A stretch of 64,000 nt of DNA. Source: Phlebopus portentosus. Lineage: Eukaryota; Basidiomycota; Agaricomycetes; Boletales; Boletinellaceae. The notes beneath the pieces are model-generated. The model was not told the origin of the DNA. It saw only the letters and a list, made by a program, of their open reading frames with translations, and searched no databases. Numbering within the stretch: position 1 is the stretch's first letter; every line of letters starts with the position of its first letter. The position numbers and the translations under genes are program-made. This document shows, piece after piece, positions 21,658 to 31,716 of this stretch. The stretch covers positions 992,001 through 1,056,000 of the forward strand of contig JAYXKI010000009.1 of NCBI GenBank assembly GCA_037892935.1, written 5' to 3'.

Positions 21658-23085
21658 AAGGACAGACACTGGGGGAGTTTCTGGCGCAAAAATCAGGGAC
21701 ATATCGGGGATGCGATCACTGAGGCAGTCATCACCAACCTCAGGCGAGAAGGCGAACAGCGTGACGTACGGATCAACTACGCGTTCGGTATTCTTCAGGC
21801 TCGTATTCTGGGAGCGGTAACAATGGCCATTCAGGGCAGTCAGTCAGCCCTTGCTCAACAAGTGGTCAACTCCCAGCAAGAGATTATTCGGCTCACTGGT
21901 ACGGACTTCCTGCAGTTACACACGCAGGCTAGCTACCTGGTCGAACAGGTCGAGGCCATTCGAGCCCGGATCAGTAATGCCGAGGAAGAACTCGCGGCCC
22001 AGTACTCGATCACGGAAGGTATTCGTCGGATCCAACAAACGATTAGGCTTCGTCAATCCTACCTGACGCAGCGAGCTAGGCGAGGAGGGGCAAGGTTGAG
22101 CCCTGACTCCCCGCTGCAAGGTAGAGGCCTAGGTCTAGCTAGCCGCTTTGAAAGCGTGAGCTTGGACTCCGACGACGACCAGATGCCCGGCCTGATCCCA
22201 GCGCGCGAACGCTTTGTGGATCAGATGGTCGATATCATTCGCCAGAGCAGAGAACCAGGAGGAACGGACACTCGAACAGGACAACCATCGTCGCAGTTGC
22301 GACAGCAAGCAGTAGAAGTTGGAAGGAGCTACGTCGCTGAGGTAGTTGCAGAAGGAGGGCTGGTAGCGCCGGCTGCGCTCGCCCACGAAGAGGAACAAGA
22401 AGTCAAAGGAAGCATCGAAGTGGAAGAAGAAGAAGACCTCCCGGACTACATCTCCACAGACGCCCAACCCGGAAGCCTGGACCAGCAAGCTGAAGAACTG
22501 CTGAGAGAGGTAATCCCGGAGTCGCCAAGGCCCTGGCCATCCAACGACGGATGGGGACCGCCTCCCGATGCTGGGGAAGCATGGGAGGCGGACAACACAG
22601 CAGAGACGGGGTATGGCACGGGAATCCGGGAGCTCATGTGGAACGAGCAAGGAGAGCTCGTCGAGGGAGCAATCCAACGGCTGGGTTGGAACGGCCACTA
22701 CGTCGAAAGGAACCACCTCCAGCACCCGCACCAGGACTCGCCGCCGGGATCGCCTACTCCGAGTGCTCTTGAGCTTGAGGAGAGAGAAGCAAGGCTCCAG
22801 GCGGTCAGTGAGTACTCCCCAGACTCTGATTATATTTATGGTCCTATCATTCGTCCTAACAGCTGCCCTATACCATCGGTCTTTCTCGATATACGAGAGG
22901 GACCACTGAGGCAGGGGGTAGCGAATATGGCGAGGGTAGTTTGGGTGCGAGGTAACGACATAGAAGAGCCAACCAGCGAAGATCAAGAGTACTTCGATGC
23001 AAACGACAACTGGGAGACAGAAGAGGAAAGCGAGGAACACGAAAGCGGCGAGGAACGATACGAAGCTCGGGAAGAAAGGAGATAG
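21168..23085 (+). pseudogene. Upstream ORF B of element 2, with a stop and a frameshift
   Basis: Same protein as 12452-14359, but CGA has become TGA at 21456-21458 (a CpG transition), and a one-base insertion in an A-run near 21688 shifts the frame. The remainder, to 23085, is open and encodes the same coiled-coil/acidic C-terminal region. Confidence 0.75.
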
Positions 23086-23283
23086 GCCCTGGTTTAGAGC
23101 TGGGAGCTTGCCAGGAGGAAGGAAGACGCCCAAGAACCGACCGGGGAGGAAGGGTAAGGTGGCTAGTTGGAAAGCGGAGGTGGTACTCGCTGGATAACTT
23201 AGCTACTAAACCATGTATTATTATAATGCGCTGAAAAGAAGGTGATACTCATAAAAATGTTGGTTGAATTCGTCTAGGTCATT

Positions 23284-24306
23284 ATGTCAAACAAAGATAT
23301 CATGAAGTATCCCTTGTTTAAGGGAAACCCTTATGAGTCGCTTGAGAACTTCCAGAATCAAATGATCAGCCGGTTGAATGAAAAACATCCGAGTGACCCA
23401 GTCAAGAGGGTTAAGATTATTTTGGAATGTCTGCGAGGTCAAGCTCAGACTTGGGTTAATGGCAAGTGGGCCGTAAACAGAAATCAATTAGTCTCCACCT
23501 ACAAGCGAGATGCGGATGGCAAGCTTGTTACGGACAAGAAGGGTGGATGGGACAGCGAGGACGATCTATGGAACGAATTAGCGCTCAACCACAATGGCAT
23601 TTTTGGACTTCAAGAAGAAGCCGAGCGGAATATTAGGACGATTTATCAGGAACGGGCGCGGGTGAAGCAGTATAACAGGGCCTTTGATGACATTAGGATG
23701 AGGCTGCCAAAGCACTACGATCATCAGGCACTGATTTACGAGTACAAGAGAGGACTCAATCAAGCGATCCTAAAGGCCCTGCTTACGAATACAGACCACC
23801 CAGAATGGGACCTGAACCAATGGAAGGAGAACGCTAGTAATCTGGAGGCCAGTCTGATGGCTGCCAAGGTGATAGGCAGCAATAGGAAGTACACCCCTAT
23901 GTTTAAAGATGGGCAGGCAGTATCGTACACGCCAGTGCCCCCAGAGGCTCGCCGTCCAGCTGAGTTTCTGGGTGAGCCTATGGACATCGACATGTCTAGG
24001 CGCTTTACTAGGGGGTCTCGAGGAGATGCCGGGATATGCTGGGCATGCGGCAAGACAGGTCACTTCGCACGGGACTGCAATAATGTAGGGCGAGACACAC
24101 AGGGAAGCCGTGGACACCGAACCAACTACAAGAGACGGGTGCAGAAGAGACGATCTGGCAAGACTGGCCGCTTCCTAAAACGCCGGGAAGTTGGGATTAG
24201 CAGCGATTCTGAAATGGAGGAACTACTGGACAAGAAAACGAAGTTACCAAGGCGTAAGGAACGGGCTTCGTATGCCCTCGAGGAGGATTCCGAGGAGGAT
24301 TTTTGA
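23284..24306 (+). CDS. gag: gag of element 2 (capsid/nucleocapsid), intact
   Basis: 340 residues. It forms the virus-like particle that packages the retrotransposon RNA. The capsid-like region comes first (YESLENFQNQMISRL, LRGQAQTWVNG, YKRGLNQAILKALL), then a single CCHC zinc knuckle CWACGKTGHFARDC at about residues 252-265, then a basic segment and an acidic C-terminus. The stop at 24304-24306 overlaps the start of the pol frame. It begins about 200 nt after ORF B, so gag is not the first ORF on a full-length transcript. Confidence 0.92.
   Translation: MSNKDIMKYPLFKGNPYESLENFQNQMISRLNEKHPSDPVKRVKIILECLRGQAQTWVNGKWAVNRNQLVSTYKRDADGKLVTDKKGGWDSEDDLWNELALNHNGIFGLQEEAERNIRTIYQERARVKQYNRAFDDIRMRLPKHYDHQALIYEYKRGLNQAILKALLTNTDHPEWDLNQWKENASNLEASLMAAKVIGSNRKYTPMFKDGQAVSYTPVPPEARRPAEFLGEPMDIDMSRRFTRGSRGDAGICWACGKTGHFARDCNNVGRDTQGSRGHRTNYKRRVQKRRSGKTGRFLKRREVGISSDSEMEELLDKKTKLPRRKERASYALEEDSEEDF
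24298..24306 (+). promoter_or_regulatory. Probable -1 frameshift site at the gag stop
   Basis: The gag frame reads GAT TTT TGA and pol lies in the -1 frame. A Phe tRNA on TTT can slip back onto an identical TTT while the stop codon occupies the A site, and then reads TTG in pol. The pol frame is open only from 24258, so any shift must occur within these ~49 bases. Identical in element 1 (17182-17190). Confidence 0.5.
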
Positions 24307-27300
24307 AGGGCCGCCAGTCAATATCGGACACTGGCGAGGGCTCGAAGGACACACAAGAGATAAAGCGCCGATGGACTATTGCTAGACCAAACTCCAACCA
24401 TCCCACTATACCCATTGACGTCATTCAGGGACAGAAAAAGGTTAATCTCTCGGCTATGATTGACTCCGGATCTGCGATCACTACTATTAGCCCCATGGTT
24501 GTACAGAGCCTAGGGCTGAGAACAGTGCCTGCAGAAGGTAATTATACCATCCGGAATGCCGATGGATCGATTAATCATGGTGGATGGACTCGGAACGTCA
24601 GAGCAATAGTGGACACGGGGATTACAAGAGGTTTAATGGACATCGCAGTGGTGGATACACACGAAGACAAGTTTCTCATAGGAAATGATTGGCTTGAACA
24701 GCATAAGCCAACTATCGACTGGACAAAGGGGATTCTTCGCAAAGGCGGGAAGGAAATTGCATTTAATGGAACGGCACGATTGCGTTCCATACAGCTAATC
24801 CTAGCCCCAAGGAAGCTCCGGAAACGCAGAAGATGGTGAAGAATTCCAGACTACATTCCACCCGAATGGGATGCCGATGATGAAAAGGAAGAAGCTTGGG
24901 AAACTAGGGTCTATTACCACAGCGACATCGAAACAGGACAAGAAACCGAGAAGGAAGACATAGAAGAAGAACCTACGATCGTACCACCAGACAAAGGAAA
25001 AGAAAAGGAATCAGCAGCACCGCTTGTCACATTCGAAGAAGTCATGCACAAGCCGCCAGAACTCTCCTTCGCTAAGCAAGAAGGAAGATGGAAATTCTTT
25101 TGGTTCGGGGACAAGTGCCGAATAATGAAGGACGATCAAAACTGGCACAACTTTAACAGTCTCGAGGATGCAGATGGTGCAGTATACCGCACCATGGTCA
25201 GAGAAATGGACAAGGGCGCCAAACATGATGAACTCCTCGAGGAATATGGCGGCATGTATATGGCGCGTCTTCAGCTGATAGCGATTCAGGGAGGCCTGGG
25301 AACAACGACCTCACCAACAACATCTGAAGACCAAGCAAGAGTGCGGGAAGAAATACAGGCACAAATGACAATCGACGCAGAAGGATCTGATACGAGTAGA
25401 AGGAAGAAGCCTAGTGTACCACCTAAAGGAGGAAAGCCTGGACACTACGCACCTGATCCTCTCAAGATGCGTCGACAGAAGAGCGGAGGAAGTGGTACTG
25501 ATTCAAACCCTGTCATAAGGAGTATAAGGGTGGAGTGGACTCCTCCATCCGTGCACGAGGGCCACAATGACTCAACCCTGGCAGTGCAAAAGCAGTTGGT
25601 AAGCTTCACCACACGAAGCAGAGGTACAAGCAGGAGTACTTCGGGTCGGGAGCGCCGTGGAACTAAGGCCACGAAGCGTACTAGGTTCGGCCACCTAGCG
25701 AGAACTCCTCCTACGAGAAACCGAGGAGTGACTAGACATGAGACGCCGTTCAAGGGTAGGCTAGTGTCTAGGAAAGTGGTCCACCCCAAAGGGAGGGTAG
25801 TCCCACTCAATTGGCACAGGGCCGAAGTTAGTACGCCGCAATCATCAAGTAGGCTAGCTTCGGGAGCTCAAGTGCACCCGCGAAGACCACGGTTTAAGAA
25901 CCAAATGCAGGGCCCTGCTCCGACAGGGAAAACAAACGGTAAAGGTAACAGGTTCATTTCGAATTATGCCGTGATGGAGCAGGGGCTCTCGCAGGGGCAG
26001 AAGAGGTGCCGATGGCGCACGCCTGTTGACTCGGTCATGCAGCCGCCCAAAGTGGAAGGAAAAGTGCTAGAGAGAAGAGCTGGATCTGAGACGGAGTTCA
26101 AGGGTATTCTAGGATCGCACAAGCCCGCTACCTCAATGGAAGCGGAGGACGCCTCTCGAAGAGGAAGGCCACCCAAGCCTCCTCACTGGATCCGCCGCCT
26201 AGAGCATCGACAAGTCGCATCACGGAGAGAACGCCTTCTCAAGTATAACAGCATAGCTCAAAAATATGTGCAGGAGAAAGCACTCGATGAAAGGATGGCA
26301 GGCTCGGCTGGCAACAAATCTCTGGAGGAAATTCTTCCGAAACAAATATGGGAGTTCAGGGATAGGTTCAACAAGGACGCCGCTAAACGGCTGCCAAAGT
26401 TGGGACAATGGGACATGAAGATCGAGCTCCTACCAGGAGCAGAGCTCCCGAAACCTGGACCAGTATATCCACTCGCTCCTGCTGAAAAGCGAGCGGTAGA
26501 AGAATGGATCCGCGAGGACCTAAAGAAGGGATGGATTCGTGTTGTTGGAAACCGAGTACCAGCTGAAGAAAAGGCGAACACTTGCGCACCAGTATTTGTC
26601 ATAGCCAAAAAGACAATAGGGAAGGATGGCAAGCCGGAGTATAGGATTGTTATCGACTATAGAGGACTGAATGCGGTGGTCATTCCAGACCACCAACCGA
26701 TGCCTCTATTACATATGCTCCCGGACGACCTTGCGCATGCCAAATGGTTCTCTACACTGGATTTGCGAAGTGGGTATAACAACATTCGAATACACCCTGG
26801 GCACGAAAAGTATGCCGCCTTCAGGACTCACATGGGAGTATACCAGCCGATGGTAATGCAGTTCGGATTAATGAATGCACCTGCGGTATTCCAACGTGCA
26901 ATGAACGAGCTCTTTCAGGACATGATTGGGCAGGGCATACTCATTTATCTTGATGACATTATAGTCTATGCGGAAAAGGAACAGGAACATTGGGACCTGC
27001 TAGCAGAGGTATTGCGCAGGTTAAGGGAAGCAGACTTCTTCTGTAAACCAGAGAAGTGCTACTTCGGAAAGAAGGAACTCGACTATTTAGGATTTGTGGT
27101 TAACCAGTCGGGCATGCAGATGGATCCCTACAAGGTAAAGGCGGTTCAAGAATGGCCAGACTTGTCAAGCAAGCGAGACATTCGAAAGTTTATCGGTTTT
27201 GCAAACTTCTACCGGAAATTTATTGAGGGCTTCGCCAAGATCGCTAGGCCACTAACGGAACTTATGTCAGGCAAGAAGACATTTACCTGGGGAGAACGAC

Positions 27301-29594
27301 AACAAGAGAGCTTTAGGAAACTTAAAGAAGCTTTTACCACTGCACCAATGCTAGTACGACCGGATCACGAGAAGCAATTTGTGCTGGAAACCGACGCGTC
27401 AAACTTTGCGATGGGAGCCGTGCTCTCGCAGCTCGGGGACGATGAAATTTTGCACCCCATTGGATATTGGTTGAACACTTATCGAGACGCTGAGAATAAC
27501 TATCCAGTAATGGACAAGGAATTACTAGCGATTGTCAAAGCCTTGAGCAACTGGAGGCACCACTTGGAAGGAGCTAAACATGAGATTCGAGTGGTTAGCG
27601 ATCAAGCGAACCTTCGATATTTTATGGGAGCAAGGAAACTAAGTGGCCGCCAAGCAAGATGGGCAACATTTCTCAGCAGATTTCGATTTCGAATTGAGTA
27701 TCGACCTGGAACCAAGAATTCACGAGCGGACGCATTATCAAGGAGGCCAGACTACGAACAGGGCCAAGAGGACCAGCCAGAACAAGTCCTACTTCCTCCG
27801 CAGTTGTTCAGGACATCGGACCTGCCCATGCGCACAGTACGGGTATTTGAGCTTACAGGGGGTCCTGAACTGGGAGAGAAAATTCGAGACGCCTATGAAC
27901 GATCCAAAGAGCCAGCAATCGGAACGTTCGAAGAAGGATATTGGTGGAAGGATGATAAATTGGTTATCCCACCAGATGAAGAAGTTAAGAAGGAAATCGT
28001 ACGACAGTGCCATGACGCACCGGCGTCAGGACACCCGGGGTTACAGAAGACTATAGACAAACTGGAAAGAAGAGTTTGGTGGCCGAAGATGAGGGAATGG
28101 GTCGAAGAATATGTGCGCACATGCGACGTGTGCCAGAGGACGAAAGCGCGACGAGGAAAGACGCAACCACCGCTGCAACCATTGCAGATAGCGACAAGGC
28201 CCTACGACGAGATTACTATGGACTATGTCACCGGACTTCCAACAACAAGCAAAGGAAACAATGCGATACTAGTAGTGGTAGACAGGTTCTCTAAAATGGG
28301 AACTTTTATACCTACTACAGTAAAAGCAAACTCGAAGACCACTGCGGACTTAATGATCAATTATGTCTACAGTAAGGTCGGGACTCCGAAGACAGTAATC
28401 AGCGACAGGGGACCTCAATTCGCTAGCCGGTTTACAGAACAGGTGAACCAGGCCCTCGGGATTGAAACGAAGCTTAGTACGGCATATCATCCACAAACAG
28501 ATGGTCAAACGGAGCGAGTAAACCAAGAAATGGAACAGCTGTTACGTTGCTATTCCAGCTTGCAGCAAGACGACTGGGACGAACATTTGCCTATGGCAGA
28601 ATTCGCCTATAACAGTCGCTCTCACTCCAGTACAGGCAAGACGCCATTTGAATTGGTGTATGGATTCCAGCCGGAATTAGGATTTAAGCTCCCGATCCGA
28701 GGAACACAGGACTATGTGGCTATGCGAAAGAAGAATCAGGAAGAAGCAACGAAGGCGCTGGAGAAGGCACGAGACGCGATGAAGAGATTTGCAGATAGAC
28801 ACCGAGGCCCGATGCCGTCATTCAAAGTTGGCGATAAAGTTATGTTAGACGGTCGGAATCTAACCTTGCTAGTTCCCACGAGGAAGCTAGGAGATAGAAA
28901 CCTGGGACCTTATCAAGTTATCGCGAAGCATGGGCTAGTCAACTACGAGTTGGATCTCCCGAAGGAATTGAGGATCCACCCGGTGTTCTACGCAGGACTA
29001 TTAATTCCCTATCGAGAAAGGAAAGATCCGTCACAGAGAACAAGACCACCACCAGAAGTTATCGCTGGAGAAACCAAATACGAAGTTGAGGTGATCCGGG
29101 ACATGAGGAAAAGGCACGGAAAATGGGAGTATCAGGTTAAATGGCTCGGCTACCCGGAGGAAGAGAATACCTGGGAACCTGTGGAAGGGCTGCGCAATGC
29201 CCCAGAAAAATTGCGGGAGTATCACGAGAGGAATCGTTGGCCGGACACGATAGATCTTCCCTCTAGAAAGAAGATCGCAGATATTATAGACTCTACGCAG
29301 AGAGTAATCGACATCAAGAAGGAGGATGACGAGTTCCTGAGGACTGCACTAGGAGAGTCAGTAGCTCAGAGGGTAATCAAGAGAAGAAGATACCAGAGCA
29401 AGACAGGTATCAAGCAGCGAGATTTCGGTTATCCGGAATGGCACAAGCGTCATTGGAGAGCCGCAAAAAGGCCACTCACTCGAAACAAAGCGCTGCCGGT
29501 TCGCAGATGGGATCTGCCAGAAGAAAAAGGGAATCCTTCATACAAGGATTGGTTTTGGGCTGACTCCTCGGATAGTGAGTGCAGCGAGGCTTAG
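24303..29594 (+). pseudogene. pol: pol of element 2 (PR-RT-RH-IN-chromodomain) with one premature stop
   Basis: 1764 codons including the final stop, in one frame except for a TGA at 24837-24839. Protease DSG at about residue 55. A ~500-residue Lys/Arg/Glu-rich linker. RT with IDYRGLNAVV (~780) and YLDD (~880). RNase H starting ETDASNFAMG (~1028). Integrase with the HHCC zinc finger (~1237-1275) and D, D, E in TMDYVTGLP, VISDRGPQF and QEMEQLL. GPY/F module (GPYQVIAKHG). Chromodomain at about 1593-1645 (YQVKWLGYPEEENTWEP), which in chromoviruses directs integration to marked chromatin. All catalytic motifs are present, so the single TGA is the only visible lesion. Confidence 0.93.
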
Positions 29595-30113
29595 AAAAGG
29601 CCTGCATATTTGACCTGAACAAGTCGTTAAACTATTCCAAGCGTACTGGAACGTACCTTGTAAGTTGGGACCGACACTATCGAGGTCATATTTGACCTGA
29701 ACAAGTCGTTAAACTATTCCTAGCATGTTGGGAAGCATCTAGTATGTTGGAAGCCGACACTCAGCGAGGCTTTGAGTTATTGAGCAAGTGTCACGTGACC
29801 GCCGCCTTTCTCTGAGAACAGGTTGAGCGTCAATCACGTGATTGCCAGCCTCTCGTCTAAACAGGAAGTGTTTAAGTCACATGGCTGCCGCACTTTTGTT
29901 CGAACGAGTTGTGCGTCAGGTCACATGATCAATAATGAGTGGAGGACTCTGGATGTACAGTGCTACAGTTATTCCAGACAAGAGGAATGAGACACTAGTA
30001 CACAAGAAGGATCTGGTCTAGGAAGCAACAATACGAAACAGCAAGATTATGGCTACCACAATTAAGGGATCCACACTCTCCTTGCAGTCCGAAGTGGATC
30101 TTAAGGGGAGGAA
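29595..30113 (+). other. 3' untranslated region of element 2 with repeats and E-boxes
   Basis: A ~33-bp unit containing TTTGACCTGAACAAGTCG occurs twice (about 29608 and 29691). Four CACRTG palindromes follow: CACGTG at 29792 and 29835, CACATG at 29878 and 29922. The polypurine tract AAGGGGAGGAA (30103-30113) abuts the 3' LTR and would prime plus-strand synthesis. Confidence 0.7.
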
Positions 30114-31716
30114 TGTTACGAAAATTGTGGATATACAATGCGGCGTGGTATCAGACGCTTTACACACCGAATTATGCAGCCCAATCCAGAGCATTTCGAA
30201 AGGCTTCAAGGACAGAATAGTGGAGACGATTCTCACCCACTAGTACAGCAAGGGCCTGGGGAGGTCGCTGTGGAATATATTCAAGAGGAACCCGATCGAC
30301 GATATTACGAGGACGAACGCGACGAAAGGGAGGACCCATACGATTTACAGCAAGGACTAGCTGGAATGCATATTGGACATACTCCTCCACCCGAGCGAAG
30401 CTACGTGGACATGGAAGAACGGAACATCGCAAGATACGTGGAACTCCTGCAGAAGAGACGATATCGACATAGTGCAACCAGACGCTTTGTTCATGAAAGC
30501 CTGGTCTGTACAAACTGCTATTTGGCATACCAAAGGAGTTGGGTTCTTTCGGAGTGGCTCCTCAAGAACTTCGTGGAGCGCTTAGTAACTAGGGAAGGGG
30601 CCGATGTCAAGATTCGGCATAAACCCGGACCCTCAGAACGAACGTTTGACCAACCATTACCGAACCGCGGAATGAGCGCATACGACCATGAGGTATCTGT
30701 ATGGCTTGGCGATAGAGATATCTATGCACTAAAGGTTGGCGTGAGAGCTTGGATCAATCAGCATCGTCACCAGACCTTGTGTCGAAACACTGCAGTGGAA
30801 GTCGATTGGCCGATCTATTACAGGGCCCCATCGGACGTCGAAAGTCTTATCGAAGAAGCAACGGATCGAATGCTAGAAGCATGGGAACGATCGGAAGAAG
30901 GGGTTATTACAGTCGACGAATGGCACGGAACGAATCACCTGGGAAGAAGATACAGGTTAACGTCGGGTACCGGACTACAATTCTCCGACATCGATATCGC
31001 GGCTAGGCACAGAAGGGTGTCTGCTAAATTTACACAGCCGCCGAGGTTAATCTCCGATGATCGGCAGGGGTTGCCGATCCCAAATCCCGAGATAACGGTC
31101 AGCCCCATGATGGAAGACTAACGGCAGAAGCTCGGCCGGAGTAACGGAGCGCCGGCGAAGCGAGATCGCGGCACAGGGAAGAAGTCTCTCGTGGGAGGAT
31201 TGGCGTTAAGGATTAACATGTGATAGGAACGGAGATCGATAGAAGCCTGGGGAAAGCTTCTTCGGAACGGAAGGAAATTAGGGCCTGCCTAATAGGGAAG
31301 GAAGTAGTCGGTGGTGCAACCAGGAGTTTTGGTAGCACCACCAGAGTTGTCAGTGGTACTACAGACTCAAGAGAGTAGTAGTGACACCAGCTGAAACACA
31401 TTGTCCTAACCAATAGCGAGGCATGGTCGGTAGTATTTGGTAGTCGGTAGTATTCAGTAGAAACTTTATTTAAGGCGCCAGCTGAGCGGGGTGTTGTCCC
31501 TCAGCAAAATTATTTTGTACTTTCAATCATAACTGTACCCCTTTGATTGAACCTCTGCTCTACTACTGGGTCAAGCTTGAGCCTATAGCTCGCTTCTTAG
31601 TAGTACATCTAACCTTCGCTACTCTACTCTCCAATTACATTGTCAGAAGGAGGAAGCAGGGACTTGTTCCGGTACGCTCGGACTAACCACCTCGTCCAAA
31701 AATACTGGTCCTAACA
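30114..31716 (+). repeat. 3' LTR of element 2
   Basis: 1603 bp, paired with 19000-20602, followed directly by the AGGAT duplication and the resumption of element 1 pol. Confidence 0.95.
30138..31121 (+). CDS. LTR-encoded 327-residue protein, element 2 3' LTR copy
   Basis: Intact copy. In a 3' LTR this ORF would be the last gene on the genomic RNA, downstream of pol. One CpG-type change gives His for Arg in the DEWRGTNHLG region. Confidence 0.58.
   Translation: MRRGIRRFTHRIMQPNPEHFERLQGQNSGDDSHPLVQQGPGEVAVEYIQEEPDRRYYEDERDEREDPYDLQQGLAGMHIGHTPPPERSYVDMEERNIARYVELLQKRRYRHSATRRFVHESLVCTNCYLAYQRSWVLSEWLLKNFVERLVTREGADVKIRHKPGPSERTFDQPLPNRGMSAYDHEVSVWLGDRDIYALKVGVRAWINQHRHQTLCRNTAVEVDWPIYYRAPSDVESLIEEATDRMLEAWERSEEGVITVDEWHGTNHLGRRYRLTSGTGLQFSDIDIAARHRRVSAKFTQPPRLISDDRQGLPIPNPEITVSPMMED

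Larger units (their letters stand above)
19000..31716 (+). mobile_element. Ty3/Gypsy chromovirus element 2 (complete, inserted in element 1 pol)
   Basis: 12,717 bp with 1603-bp LTRs (19000-20602 and 30114-31716) and the target duplication AGGAT (18995-18999 and 31717-31721). Order: LTR, primer site, ORF A, ORF B, gag, pol (protease, RT, RNase H, integrase, GPY/F module, chromodomain), 3' region, polypurine tract, LTR. The LTRs differ at about 9 positions. Autonomy is lost in this copy: stop and frameshift in ORF B and one stop in pol. Gag is intact. Confidence 0.96.
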
